64,000 bases of DNA from Phoronis australis. Lineage: Eukaryota > Phoronida > Phoronidae. Numbering within the stretch: the stretch's first letter is position 1; the number at the start of each line of letters is the position of its first letter. Both the position numbers and the translations under genes were made by a program. Where the stretch lies: the NCBI GenBank assembly GCA_002633005.1, contig NMRA01000043.1:530902-594901 (forward strand), in the 5' to 3' direction. Below are positions 1 to 13,346 of this stretch, one piece after another. The notes beneath the pieces were generated by a model that had not been told where the DNA came from, did no database searches, and saw only the letters and a program-made list of their open reading frames with translations.

Positions 1-600
1 GGATGAGAAAATAATTGTTTTATTACCCCGTTTGGGTTTTGAATAGCCCAGTCTAAAATGGGAATTTAATGTGACTAGCAAATAAATGCGTAACAAAGCT
101 AAATGCCAAAGTCCCGTTCACTACAGGCTTACCCAACAACAACGTTCACTAGCGCAACTTGCTCCACTTTAATTGGAGCGTCCACACATACGCACATATC
201 CGATAACTAGCACAAGACAGAAGTTGTCGCTCTGTGCATGACAATAAACAACTGATGTGAATACAGCACAAAACACATGTTTGTATGTAACAGCAGCTGG
301 TAATTACTTCTACCTTGCCCCAGACAATTAGAAGCGGCGCAAGTTACCTTAGAATAAATTACCCTACTTTGATAAAATGGAGTAAGTTACCACAAGTGGG
401 GTAAGTTGCATTAGTTTAAGTAACGTCCAGACAGCCCTCAAACCTAGCGATAACTCGTTTAAGAGTAACTTCTCCTAGGGTAAGTCTGAGTGTGGGCAGC
501 ACTTATAAACATTTGCTCCTTCCAAAGCTCTGGCTCCCAATAATTTCCATTTTTAGACGGGTCTGAAACAAAGCAAACAAACTGAATTCATTCTTAATTT
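1..600. other. AT-rich non-coding stretch left of the acyltransferase exons
   Basis: No recognisable exon or RNA gene. The missing C-terminal acyltransferase exons (family block after RKGFVK) are not found here, so this is probably intron of that gene. A few short GTAAGTTA-like reiterations occur around 330-425 but do not form a clean tandem array. Confidence 0.4.
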
Positions 601-665
601 TCAATGTCTAAATGAAAGAGGAACTTCATTAAAGCAACACAAAGATGTTTGATGCCAGAACACAC

Positions 666-1796
666 CCATTTTGCAGTGCTATTTTTACGAATCCCTTTCT
701 TGTCAATAGGTTCAAACTGTAACTGCCAGGTCGTGCTTCTAGTGCCTCTATAGCTCCGCCCACCACCAGTACAAGAGCTTGTCCTGGTTGCTCCATATTC
801 AATAACCACCGCATGCTGTCCTTTGTTGCACTGCATGCCCCTAATAATGGATAGAAGAACACATAATCAGACCTCCTTGCAAAGGAAAGAGGATAAAGAA
901 AGAGAAGAGAATTTGTCTCAAGCACAGTAACAGTTAAAGGATTTTTATAAAAGTGGGAAAAACGTGTTTGCTTCTTAAAATGTGAACATTTAAAAGACAG
1001 AAAATTTTTTTTGTATGTAATTTCAACATTAAACAGTTAGGAATTAAAGTAGCCATTGCAATGCACTGGCACCACTACAAAACAACAAATCGCACTTACA
1101 GTCAAACTGCCAATATGATGAGTCATAATGTTCACTCTCTCAAAAAACCCTGAGCCAACTATAAGACAGGAAATTGGATTTTGATTCAGTATAGTCAATT
1201 TGGTACTTCAGTTACAGCCGTGAAAGTTTAAAGAAAGTCTCAAGAGATTCAGTGTCACACCGCTTGGCTTTTGACTGGATAAGTTATTAGGTATTACCTG
1301 TAGTCATGAAGTACTCTCTGTGGTAGGGAAACTGAAACTGTCCAGCTAAGGTGAGCAAATGTGGTTTAATACCAGGGTACACCTTGCTAAAGTCGGTTCC
1401 TTCAGTGGCAAAATTCAAAAAAGCACCGGCACTCATTATACCATGAGGATGGAAGCCCAGAATGTAATTCTTTGTTGGATCGAGATCGGCTGTTTTTACA
1501 AGACGCACAGGAAAATAGTCTCTGAAGTACTTCCACACTTTCCAGTTGCGTGTCCAGTTCCATTGACGACTGCCTTGTTCAGGAGTCTTACGATCGTACA
1601 AGTACCAAACCAAGTACAAAAGTGTTATCCAATAGTACCTTGTGAACAGAAGAAATAGGGAGAAGAAGAGACAGCCGAAGCCAAGGAACAGAAAACTTAA
1701 GACCCACTGCAAGACAGCTAGTGTTTGCAGTCTTCTTTCCAAAGGAATTATCAATGGTGCAAACTCAATACCTAGAAACTTTGTCATGACGTTTAT
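666..1796 (-). CDS. MOGAT: MOGAT/DGAT2-family acyltransferase, two coding exons (partial gene)
   Basis: Acyl-CoA:monoacylglycerol/diacylglycerol acyltransferase of the ER membrane, which makes di- or triacylglycerol. Exon a is 1796-1298 with ATG at 1787-1785; a TTTTCAG acceptor lies just before 1796, so the 5'UTR is spliced. It encodes 163 aa plus one base and ends at donor CAG|GTAATA. Exon b is 840-666 after acceptor TTATTAG, and the phases join cleanly to read MTTG-ACSATKDS. Visible family marks are an N-terminal EFAPL block and RRLQTLAVLQWVLSF, hydrophobic segments at about 28-63, YFP at 91-93, the catalytic HPHG at 113-116, PG-KPHLLTLAGQF, VVGGAIEALEARPG and RKGFVKIAL. The N-terminus and LDPTKNYILGFHPHGIM resemble MOGAT slightly more than DGAT2 as I know these families. 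About 220 of the usual 330-390 residues are present; the remainder must lie left of position 1. The donor after exon b (GTGTGT) is weak, so that boundary is less sure. MOGAT versus DGAT2 identity is inference. Confidence 0.9.
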
Positions 1797-1799
1797 CTG

Positions 1800-4700
1800 A
1801 AAAGAGAAAAAATGGACTCTAAATGAAATTAAATTTGAATATCGAGTGAATAAGGAAAAATTGAGAAAGGTGAGTGATGCCTAATACAGTGTTATTCAGT
1901 TCTAATTTATCCATTAGGGGAGAATGCCAAATGCAATTAAAAACTTGGAAGTGGGTGGGCATTGACTGATAGGGATGGTCTTTCAGATTGACCTGGTCAT
2001 ACTAACCAGGAAAAAGTGACCAGTATTTGCTTTACCAGTTCTTCCATCTGTAACAGCTTCATCATATCTTTACATTCTATTAAATTTCATAGTTTGCTAT
2101 TCTATAGACAAAAAGGCTTTTGTAAGCTATTGACATTTAATCTGTAAAGTTGAATGAGATTTGACATTTAAAAACTGGCCGATTACTGTATTGTTGATGA
2201 AGTGCCCAGGCACTTATTTGCCATTCAACTTTAAGATTCCTGGTTATAAAAGACATGGCACTTTTATTGGAGCTTGTTCTACAACTGTCTAATAGGACGG
2301 AAAATTTTGCTACCAGTATTGTTATCAGTAGATCTTCTTTAACATAGTTGAAAGCCACCTATAACAGGTAGGATACCGAGAGGTAATGTAACATCAAGCA
2401 CCGACACTATTCAGGTGAATGGAAACCAATTCAAAGATTCTATATTGTTATAAACTGGCAGAAACACAACAGGGGGAGCAGTGAAGCTGTTATGTAACTT
2501 GCCTCAGGGAAAATGCTAAAAGCAACATGTTATGAAAAGTAAAACAAATTTATTGTTTAAAAATGTTTTTAATCAAAGATAAAACTACCGTAAATACTCT
2601 GAAGAAAACTAAAAAAATGCCAAATGTAAGGTTATAGGCAAGTCTATGTACTTGGCCAAATATCCTTAAAATATAAGGGATTTTAACTTTGTAAAAGTAT
2701 CAATGTTTTCTGAAAGTTGTACGCTTGTAGAATTTGAGTTTTGACTTTTTACCAATCTGCAATTAATTGGGTCACATCATGTCTTCTTAGTAATTTTAAC
2801 AAAAAAGAAAATTCCATTGATAGCAAAACAGATGTATCAATAGCATGACCAAATTTTGTTTTATAAAAATGTTAAAGATGAAATCTCAAAAATGCTGCCA
2901 CAGTTCTTTCAATGATGATTTCAGTTTGGGTTTTTTATAAAATCATTTCATATTTTTGGGTAGCCCCTCAAGCAAAAGTGGAAATTTTTAAAACAATTAC
3001 TGACAGAGTTTTAGAGAACAGCGCATAAACCATATTATCTGAAATCTTCAAATAATTCAAAATCTAATTTGTCACTGAGATATGATGTTCGGACATTTTC
3101 CTAGGGTCTTACATACCCTTATGAAGCTCAACATAAACCTCAAAAGGCCAGACATGCCCTTAATGACAACCTAATAGTTTCATCTGATAACACTACTTGG
3201 CAGATATAACAACACCAGTAGATATCAAGCATTTAAATAGATTCAGATTGTCTATGAAAGAGAGCCTTGCCATTGCAGATCTGAATGCTAGGGCTTCGTT
3301 GAATGGCAACCTGGGGTTGGTTGAGCTTACCCCTTGGGGATAGCTTTGACCTTTGCATGTGACTGCTTTACACGTGAGTTTTGGTTTAGTTGAACGTTTG
3401 TGGTGGTTGGATATATTCCTTGAGAATGGTCAAGTGATTTTCATCGAAACGTTAGACATGTATATATGTTAATACATAATATTGACAACAATTGTGCTGA
3501 GTTTTCTAAAGTTAAACTAAATAAAAACCCAACTCCAAGGCAAAGTACTTAAGTTTTCCAATTTCATAATTCCGATGCAAGCCAACTAAAAATAACATTC
3601 TAACAAAAAGGACAGATTACAGGAAGATATTTTTTCCTAAGACAGTCCTAGACTAGAATAGCTTGCCGGGCTAAACTACATCGGGCCCCTTCTCTTGACA
3701 TTTTTGTCAACAACGTATCTGCCTTTCTGAAATAACATAGTCGGGTGCCTCCATTTGGGTGACTTTACCAGAAGTAGGAGGTTCTGAGTGTGTGATAACA
3801 TCTAGCTTCTTTGTTAACTGCCAAGCACACTCTTTTGTATGTTATGACAACAAGCAGGCCACTTATCTACCAGGCTTATTACAGACGACGGGTGAACACA
3901 GTCAAACTCAGAGTGAATTGGTGCATTCGGAAAGAATAGATTGTCGTACCTTCGCTTGCAGTTGGGTGATTTTGGCGACTCAAAAACTAAACATGATCGC
4001 CATTTGACAAAAATTTCAGAAATACTATTGGTTTATGTTCAAATATGTTATAATTTAACTTTTTATTTTTAACAGCACAGCCCACTCAGGGTAGACACTA
4101 TCTTGGAGACTAGAACAAATGCCAGAATGGACTTAATCAGTCGTGTAAGATATTGACTACAGGGGTAAACTTCCAACTTGTTGTTGGGCTATAGAATCGA
4201 ACAAGTTGGGAGCAACAGGAAAACGCCGTAATGAACCCGCTTACTGTCTAACCCCATACTCTAATAGTCTAATAGACCTAGCTATTTTAACTGATCTCTG
4301 AAGTGACAACCACTGTTTTTTGTTATGCAGTGATATAATACTCTGGAGACAGTTTGGTCACTTGAACCAAGAAGAAGTAAACTGTTCGTAATACGCCACT
4401 GTCCCCGGTGAAACTGTGTCTGTGGCCAGGTGGCAGAACACTGGCACTGCCACTGGCACTGGAGACTGGACACTGAGCAGTCAACATTGCAACAGCACTG
4501 ATACGGAACCTGATAACAGATACTTGACATATAAACCACGAAATACTACGCTTCCAAATGATGCTTGTTCTCTTGAAAAACAAGTTGTCCAGAAGAGAGT
4601 GGCTCACCACTGAATTTTAGCCCAGGCACTGACCTTGAGGGTTTTATCAACAAGTTGATCAAGTTCAAAGTGCGCGGTGAATAGTAAATTGCACTTCCAG

Positions 4701-6147
4701 TAGTAAAGAGTAGTAAAACGGAAATGGATAACCATATTAAGAACTGAGACAAAAGTTCAATTAAATGGGACGTTCAGTTGATTGTACGACTATTTTGGTG
4801 TGTCACCCAGTTTTACCCGACTAAGAGATTACCGATTGCTCTCAAAAAGAATGTAAAAACGAACGCCTCTATCGTACATAATCACTCAACACGATGATGT
4901 TTACATGCGCTTTACAAAGTAGTAACGGTGAAGCAATGCTTTTAATGGACAAAAGGGAGCTTTTTCGGCAAAAAATACCCTGTTATTTAATAATATATAC
5001 TTACAGAGGTATTTGATAGTTGGAAAGCTTCAGATGTTATTTATAGATAAATGGGTGATTCAGGTCATCTGCCCAAGTATAAATGGGCTAGCAAAGTAGT
5101 TCTCCATTTGGAAAAGGCAAAATGGCTGCCTTCGCCGTGGGTTGACCCTTGAGCTTTATAGTTCCTTGCTTACCATATAGCTAAACTATTCGTCACTGTT
5201 TTATCACAGAAAATTTTTGATGTTTTTGCACCCTCCGATTCATCAAATTCTTTTTAAAGTTATTCTGATAGTCTATAAATTATTGTGTTCAAATCTGCAC
5301 TTCCTGAATTGCGGTTTTGATAAAAATCGGTCACACACCTGCCGAATTTTGTTGTCAGTGCAAATCGCCTAATCTCTTTGTGTCATGAAAAGCTGACATT
5401 ATCTTCATCCAAGGTGAGTGGTGTGTTTAGAGCCTGAGTTGATTTCCTGTCAGTATGTTTCAATCTATTTGCTTTGAAGTTGATTGAAAATGAAAATCAA
5501 TTTCTTGGTCAACTTCACAAGTTCGGGTTCACTCGGACCAACTTTCCAGTCCAAGTAAAATATCTACCCTTGTTTCGACATTGCTGGATACGGTGGTTCC
5601 TGGTTTAGAAAAACCGGTTTCATCCATGAAGTAATGGACTTTATATGAATTCGGTAACTGCCTGGTTCTCTAAATGGGGTGTGCAATATGCCCTCAACAA
5701 GTTTGCACTGTTTTGATCAATTAACAGATCAAAGTGAACAAATTCAATGTTGTCTGATTTTTACTGTATTTCAAATCAGATGCTGAATTTATTAGTGTTT
5801 ATTATAGATAAACTATTAAGTAAACTAGCAATATTCAACAGTGTCACTAAATGAGAAAACAGGAAGACAATAACAACTCTGATTTCCAGGTTTGTGGTTT
5901 TATGTGTGACTAAGTCATCAATGATGACTCGTTGGAGATAATCTTGCATTCTAACTGTCTAAATTATAAAGGGACGAGAACCAGTTGCTTCTGAATTACG
6001 GCTGTTATTCTGTGGAACATGACTGGTTCTCAGTATCTTCCCTGTCATTGTACATGGCAAATATGTAGGATTTCTTATTGGAATCTCTTAGGAACTTTTT
6101 CTAATAAAAGCCCTCTTGAAGTGTCTGAGACTGCAAACGTTGAAATA
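1800..6147. other. Gene-poor AT-rich stretch upstream of the acyltransferase
   Basis: No exon I can support. It is presumed 5' intron or intergenic DNA of the acyltransferase. The segment near 3280-3500 looks like the tail of a dispersed repeat. A perfect 10-bp inverted repeat (CCAACTTGTT / AACAAGTTGG) with a 17-base loop sits at 4173-4209. A block near 5580-5640 is similar to 37190-37250, which indicates a dispersed repeat. Confidence 0.35.
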
Positions 6148-6150
6148 TAA

Positions 6151-7130
6151 GTCCCTTTCATACCGACTTAACTATGGGAGGAGCGTCGACGTAAACTGAC
6201 GTTAAATGAACTGTTCATACCAGCTTCGGTAGTTTACGAACATCAAGGTTAGTGGTAGGCAGGCCTTTATGCAGCGTAGGTCCTGGGCGTCCAAATGGAC
6301 GCCCTAGCACTAATCTGGAGGCCCTGGCAAGGATGCCCAATGTATCATTTGGACACCCACTGTCAATAGGAACCTTTCAAGTTTGGAATCATACATTGTA
6401 ATGAATACTAGGAAGGCTCACAGTGGGGGCTCTTTTGTCAAAGCAGGAAGAAATATACAATGCATATACAAAATATATGCATTGTTGCTATTTTGACACT
6501 TGATTGACAGCATTGTAAAAGTCTTGGTCTTCACATTTTTTTTAGTAAAAATGCTCACCATAGAAGGCTGTTTTATAAACTTAGATGTAAAAACCTTGAT
6601 CTGTGCATTTTTTTGTAAAAAAAATCTGTGTGTTTGGGGGTATTGCTGGGGGTGGGGGGGTTACACGTCGGAATCTTGGACGCCCTGGAATATTGGGAAC
6701 CCCATTTTGGACACCCTATTTTCAAAATCATGGATAAAGGCCTGGTGGTAGGTGACGCTGTTGTCATCTAAGTAATCGCAAGGCAGCGCTGATGCATCAC
6801 GTGCATGCTAACAATTGTTTAATCTTACAATTCACGTCAATCTTATTTCTAATTCCATTGGTGATTATTCGAGCAAAATATGAGCAAAAATTAGCGACGA
6901 CATTGCCCTTTAATTGTTAGCGATAACAGTGGCCCCTGGGGATAACTTCGATAGGACCGAAGTTGACCATTCATTGTGCACCACAGCTGAACAATGCTCC
7001 TCTGTTAAATCCACCTGTTTATTGTGAAGTTAACTGGCACTGTTAACTTCGATCCAGGACCGAAGTTAACCATTCAAACTAACCGCAACTCCCCCAAAAC
7101 ATCGACACGTCAACTTTAGAAAAAGTAAAG
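6151..7130. mobile_element. MITE family A, copy 1 (interrupted by a hAT-like insertion)
   Basis: Starts after TAA (6148-6150) with GTCCCTTTCATACCGAC. It shares its body with the elements at 13347 and 24158: GTTCATAC, CTTCGGTAGTTTACGAACATC, TGACGCTGTTGTCAT, GATAACAGTGGCCCC, ACCGAAGTTAACC and CATCGACACGTC, in that order. The right end is decayed. The body is split at 6259/6745 by a separate element. There is no coding capacity, so it is non-autonomous. The TWA flank suggests a PIF/Harbinger-type origin by inference. Confidence 0.75.
6260..6744. mobile_element. hAT-like non-autonomous element nested in MITE family A
   Basis: Bounded by perfect 8-bp direct repeats GTGGTAGG at 6252-6259 and 6745-6752. 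The terminal inverted repeats are CAGGCCTTTATGC on the left and the reverse complement of GGATAAAGGCCTG on the right, 12 of 13 matching. An 8-bp target duplication with CA..TG ends is the signature of the hAT superfamily. The related copy at 24158 reads across the equivalent site without this insert, which gives an empty-site comparison. The interior repeats GGGCGTCC/GGACGCCC motifs and encodes no transposase. Confidence 0.85.
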
Positions 7131-10100
7131 ATAACAGAAGAGTTTGTGGTTCTCTGGTTTTCAGTGCGTCAAAAGAATATTTGTCGTGAATATTTTCCAT
7201 GAAGCTTGCCATCAGTTACTTCTTTGTCTATCATTACTAAAAATGGAAGTGGATATTTATTTGAATTAAATCTGAGACAATAAATGACAGTAAAACATAA
7301 GCTCAAGAGCTGGTTATCGTGGACAAATTAAAATCTAAGTCTCACAAGTTTTCACGCACTTTTAATTGTGTCAAACAAAGGTTTTGTGGTTGTATACTGA
7401 CCACAACGTTAATAATGTCAATACTGTATTACTTCATCTGTTCTGGACAGTCCTCCACATTGATAGCACATGTCTATGATCTGATATGTCCTGTATGCTG
7501 TGGAAACCATCCATTTCCTTTGAACAGCACACAAGCTGGGTTTGCATAGTGAACTGCTAAGTACACCTGCTGTTTAAACCATACCTGGAGGGGGTCTTAT
7601 TGCTAACTAGGAAGTACTGAGAGTTGTTGTGGAATAGTTGGGGTTACCCCACTCTTCCTCTGTGAGTCAGAACCAATTGAAAACCAACTGATATTGGGTG
7701 ACCACAAATAATGTATAGACAGGATTAATTGTCTTATGGTGGTGGTTGTTAGCAGGAGGTACTTGCTGATTTTATTTACCATGTGGGTTGAATGGTATTT
7801 TTATTTGATCCCATAAAGTCTTGTTGAAATTTCGTCTGTTTGGGACATGATATATCTGACCAGAGAATTAAGTTATGTTAAATTTCCCAGAAAAATAACT
7901 TAATAATGTATGTCAGCTTGGTATGTATGGTGGAGGTGCCACCAGAGAGCACTGGACAAAAACCCGTGTTGTCAGCGATTTAGCCCTGAAGCCTGTTTGA
8001 AAAATTTAGAAAAATGTTGTTTTTGCAAGACTCGATGTGGCGACCTGTAACTTGTCAATGCAACCTGAGATTTTGTTCGGCTACCTAATATAAATCCCAA
8101 GGTGACACAAAGTCACCAGATTTTTGTGAGTTGCAACCACGGCAGAAGAAGTTGAACAAGTAAGAATTCATCTGTACTTGGCTTAGAAATTTATGGTGAC
8201 TTCAAAAAATCGTAACTTTTTTCCTCCTAATACAATGCCTTTAGTTTTTAGTTCTGTTGATTTTGTGACATAAGTGACTTTGCACACATTTAAGGACGCG
8301 CTCAGACATCAAACGGGAGTCGGAATTGTTCGGGGGCAAAAGCTGGTTGGCCCGACAAATAACAGTTCTGATTCTGCTTGGGTAATCTATCATCACTGTT
8401 CACATGTTCTTCCGTTCGACTATAAAAAGCGGAGTTTCCTGGTGTGTTCCTTTCTTATTTGTCGACCTTGGATTTTTGCCTGGTTGCAATTGGTGAGTTG
8501 ACATTATGCTAAGTGTTTAGCCCTGCTTTAGCTTATATATATATGTGTCCGAAAAGTTACTGTACTCATTGTGTTGCTAGACAGCTGCACTGTGTTGCAG
8601 AAAAAGGCATTTTAATAGCTTTGTTTCTCAGATTGAACTTACTCTTCCGCCCAAATCCTGTCTACTTTGAGATACTGTATAGGAAGATATGAAATGCAAT
8701 AGAGCAGTGTGGGTGGGACTACCAACATCACCTATCAACTGCAGCACTGTTACCACATGGCCTATCAATAACATGTTCCATGTCAGAATTATCTGTGATC
8801 TCACTCAGTTGAAACAAAACACATCATGTCACATGTCAGTATCCTCCAGGATGATTAATCTGCATATGGCCTGCTTATGCTTTTTTCCTCTACATTTTGT
8901 CCCCCTTGTGATAAAAGAGCTCAGCCTGTATTGCTGCATCTGGTCCGGTATTTCCAGCAGAGTTGGTGATACTCCCACGCTCTGATTCAACTCATTATCC
9001 GGTGGGACTTATCTCATTTGCTTTGCCTGGAGTTATGTCAAGAAGAATTCAAAACCCCATGACTTGTTTATGAGTGAGTCATTCTTGTTCAGATTTCCAA
9101 GAGGTTGGCAGATTGATTGTTGTTCCTGGCCCATGATGGGAAGGATGGCATTTGGACGCAAGGTACTTTTACTGGGCATGTTTCTCAATTTTGAAATTTT
9201 TAGATGTCATTTTATTGGTATTTTCAGAGCAGTTCTTCTATTACTAAATGGAGACCACCATTCCGTGATTCTATTGTTTGGTTTAGTTAACTGATTTCAC
9301 AGCTGTGTTTGTCCACAGAAGTGATTAATTAATTGCTTATTGAGAAAACTTAGCTTGTTGATGAATTTTAATTTTTGGATTGCGACATAGCTATATGCGG
9401 AAACAATTGGGTCTTCCGTGATTGCCCAGCAACACTCGAATCTTGTATTTACCCACAATGCCGTCTGTCAGGCATATTTGCTGCCTCGTTTTCATGCCAC
9501 TGGAATCTCACATGTTATTTGTTGTTGTCTGATTCTTTACAAGTTTTTCTTGGTTGCATTATTCTATTCGTCCTAATGTCATCGAAGTATTACTGCTCTG
9601 CGTGTGGGCTGCAACTCTGATGTGGGAAAGTGTGATAAACTACAAATATCCGTGGATATGTGATCTGAAATTCTTCGACTTCCCGACATCAATGACGGAC
9701 AGGAAAATGTGCCCTATTTCCAAAACGAGACAAAGGAGAGATCTATCGCCGTGTAATACAGAACAATCCTATTGCTTTGATTTCATTACTTTGCGCTGAA
9801 TGTATTTTGTCAAAAATAACCTTGTGATTGTAATGGGATTGTTGGGAGATTTGTAGTTTTTTGAACATTTGGGAATCAGTGAGTGTCATGGAAAATGTAA
9901 GATTTGATTTTAGAGAGGGTATGGAATGCACATTTGTTCTAAAGTTTATATTGTTCATGCTATTTTAACAAATTTCTTTTCAGAAAATTTCATAGAAATC
10001 TCAAGGAGATTCTGCAGTCACATAAGCTTTTACGTATGAATAAGTTATGATTTTTGAAATTTCAATTTGTATTTGTAACAGAATTTCTTAAGAACCCAAC

Positions 10101-11225
10101 GACCTTGATAACTTCCAAAAAGGTCAACCTGAAGAATTTTATCAGGACCTGTTGACCCCCACATGGGTGATATCCCCAGCAACATTTTGTGGAGAATATA
10201 TTGAGAACAGTTGTCAACCACTTGTGGCCTGGTGTATTGAGTCTTTCATGTGGTTAGACAATCTGCATGGACTTCCCAGCCACTGTTTTGCTTGGCCATG
10301 GCACCAGGTCGGACACACTTTTGCAAGGAATATTGGAAGGATAATACTTGGACAGTATATTTTACAAGAAAAACATAGATGCTGAATTGTCTTCGGGTTT
10401 ATGTAGATGGCCAGTTGCATCTACCATACCTGAGTTTCCGTGGGACATCTTATGATGTCTCTATTTTTAAATTGAGCGTCCACTCGATGGAAGAGAAGAA
10501 TGTTGGTGTACACATGTGTCTGAATAAACTGCGGAAACATGCAACTGAGAACTACTTCCAAGCTTCTTTTGTCATGCAAAACCGTACTTGTGCTAGGGCA
10601 AGTTGATTGGACACAAGTGTAATTTTTGTCAGCAGGATCAGTTGTGAGTTGTCAGTTTGTTCGTGAGACAACTGCTGGTCTGGTCATAACTTAACTATGA
10701 CAAAATACGAGAGGTTGGATCCACTGCTGGATTTCAAGGTATTTTCCTCACTTTTCTAATGCTCTGTTTGATGATGGGCAGTTCGTAACTTGTATTGGTT
10801 TGTGCGCAATCGTTTGGATATTATTCATTATTTTCTTTGTAGGAACAGTTAAGCTTCTAGTTGCGAAAACATATTTTGTATTTGTTTTTCCCAGAACTCT
10901 AACCAATGTAATTTGTCTGGTGGAAACATTATTGGAAACCCCTTTTTAACTGGCTCAGTTCCTGAGTCGCCATTTGAATTGTGGTTTGAGATGATACGCA
11001 TGTAAATGAAGGTTGAATGATCCAATAAGTGCTACATGATCAGTCATGTTAGTAGACTTGCTGTTGTAACTGCATTAACTTGTGTATGCTGTTTGAAAGT
11101 TGTTTATTACGAGGAAATGCTAACTTTATTGAAGGCATTGTTTTTTGGTCAATTTGGCATATTGCGCTTACTATGGAAAGGTATTTTGAATATTTTTAGC
11201 TTTGTTTTGTAAAAGTTTTATGAAA
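7131..11225. other. No recognisable gene
   Basis: Only short unconserved-looking ORFs are present. None shows family motifs or paired splice sites that I can connect. A segment at about 7975-8150 loosely resembles pieces near 28960-29130 and 38110-38270 (an ageing dispersed repeat with TTGAGCCCTG-like edges). Otherwise this is ordinary AT-rich intergenic DNA. Confidence 0.35.
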
Positions 11226-11593
11226 TACCGTATTCGCCGTAATAGCCGCCCATGCCCCTATAAGCGCCCCCCACGTGTTTTCAGACTTTGCTGAAATAAG
11301 CGCCCAGTCCATGAACGTGTACACGGGAACAATGACGTACCTACAGTCCTAAAACTCGGCTACAGTAACGTCTTCAATTTATCAAAAAAGTTTTGCACGG
11401 GTCTTCTAGACCACCAGCGGCACTGCTACGTTTGTATTTAGCCGTGACTTTACACTTTAAAGTAACGCAGCGCTTCAAAAAGAACGCAACAGCGTTGCTA
11501 CNCCGGGTTTCAACCGCCTTGGGTTATAATAAGCGCCCCCCCTGAACCGAACTTTTCTAAGCGCCCTGGGCGGTTATTACGGCGAATACGGTA
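11226..11593. mobile_element. TA-bounded MITE with GC-rich termini
   Basis: Left end TACCGTATTCGCCGTAATA continuing into GCCGCCC. The right end is its reverse complement with a single change over about 26 bases (GGGCGGTTATTACGGCGAAT then ACGGTA). Sub-terminal AAGCGCCC blocks recur inside in both orientations (for example near 11260, 11300, 11530, 11560). Length is 368 bp with no ORF. Both ends carry TA, consistent with a Tc1/mariner-type TA target, though the TA may be part of the terminal repeat. An unresolved base lies at 11502. Confidence 0.8.
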
Positions 11594-13343
11594 AACAATT
11601 TTGTCAGACCGAAAGTGCAACTCTGAACAATTTGCACAGTGCAAGCAGTGTCTGTCTAAGTGGATGAGTTACTAATTACTATTCTATTATTTTTTGGCAT
11701 CATTGCACCACCTTGCGATTACTTTGGTGACGATAGTGCCATCTAGTGATAATTCTGATGTCTGTTGACTACTATAGCTAATGGGAAATGTTCATCTTTG
11801 CAGTTTATGTCGCGGCTTTCCTAGTTCCGGATTCAACTTCATAGGAAAAGGTTAAAAAAGTTCCAACTATTGAGTCTTTCTACTCTGGCTCATTCAGGAT
11901 TAAAAAGAAGGCATCCAAAATGGGTTTTTCAATTTTTTTCCAGGTGGCTGTGACTAATGACATGTGAATGTATTTTTGTGATCCCAAATCAAACTGTTGA
12001 ACTTGTAGTGTGGTATGTTTCTATGGAGACGTGTGTCTGTAGAGTCCCAAAGAGCTCCTGGAGCTGTATTCAGTGTTAGCAAGTATAGGGACATCAATGC
12101 TGACATGCTTACTTTACATGGGCATCCCAATGCTGAATAGAACATACTACCTCAGGTGTCTTAATTTGAGTTTGGGAACCTCGGACACCCTTTGGCTTTT
12201 TCATCTTTTTCATGAAGGTCTGATTCTACATTCATTGCTTTAGCAAATGTTGTTAGAGCTCAGAAAAGTTTTCTGTTTGACACGATTTCATTCTGTTGTG
12301 CAAGATGGGTATAGTTGACAGGGACGAAATGCAAGTGCTTTCATTCCTGGTAATTATGAGGCATATGTTTGCATGAATTGTTTGAACATCCTACCACAAA
12401 ATAGTGACAATTTGACATGATGTTAAGATAGAATATATAAAAAAAATGGAAATATCCCACTGTATTAAATCAATACAGAACGTTGTCCACCACCAACCTA
12501 TATAATGACAAGGCATATTTCATTCTGTCCCTGCTATTGGAAATTAGCCATTGGACGTTATTATGATGGATATGCATGTGCCTTTATTATGCATAACTGG
12601 GGTTCATTTGTCTGGGTAATAACCATGCTTTGTTTTCTTCTCTAGTTTTGTTAGTAGCGTTTTTTTCAAACATTTGTCCTAGCATTTTCGTTAACATTCC
12701 CATTTGATCTGTTGCCCAGATTGTCAGTTCCGCATACTTCTATTAAATTTCCATTGGCAAATGACTCACATAGCCAGGTATTTCGTACTGTGCTAGTGAA
12801 TTGTAGATGCCTTCGTTTGTCAAAAAGATAGCATTATCAAAAGCAGTGGTGAACCATGAATAGGACTAAGGTGCTTTTTATGTTGGTTAAGGACATTCGT
12901 TGATCCATGCCCTATAAATGCCTTGGCCAGTGGTTAAAAACAAAGTTCTGTTCTTTCAACCTTTGGTGTTGTTCAAACAATGTCCTTTTTATTGCCTCTG
13001 AACAAATGGCCAGCTGTCAGAATCTCATAGACTGGTAACAAAGCTCAACCCATAAACTTGTCAATGATTATGGCTCATTAAGCTAGCTTTGTATACAACT
13101 GACTGCTTGTTAGGGCCAAGTGCTTCTCAAAAAGCTTTACCACCCAGTTTTATTGTTGGAAATTTGTCGGGCTATTTGTTTTAAACAAGTTCAGAGGAGG
13201 TGCAACTCCAGTTGTAACTCTTTTGGGTGAATCTGTGAATAATATTCAAGGTTTTATTCAAAATGGTGCAAACCTGCCATTCTTGTGATCAGCATCATCT
13301 CACACAAGGTACACATATACCTCTATACCTGGTACTAGAACTA
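11594..13343. other. No recognisable gene
   Basis: AT-rich sequence with short ORFs only. I see no splice-paired exon, RNA gene or clear repeat boundary. Confidence 0.35.
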
Positions 13344-13346
13344 TAA

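Noticed and set aside
3280-3500. Segment ending ATCGAAACGTTAGAC, reminiscent of Penelope-like tails or a hammerhead ribozyme core
   Set aside because: I could not assemble the conserved CTGATGA element and three stems; the resemblance is too short to annotate.
4637-4752. Minus ORF MSQFLIWLSISVLLLFTTG followed by an AG|GTCAGT donor, looking like a signal-anchor first exon
   Set aside because: No partner exon in matching phase was found. Joining to the acyltransferase acceptor at 1796 gives an immediate stop, so it is not part of that coding sequence. It remains a possible first exon of an unseen gene.
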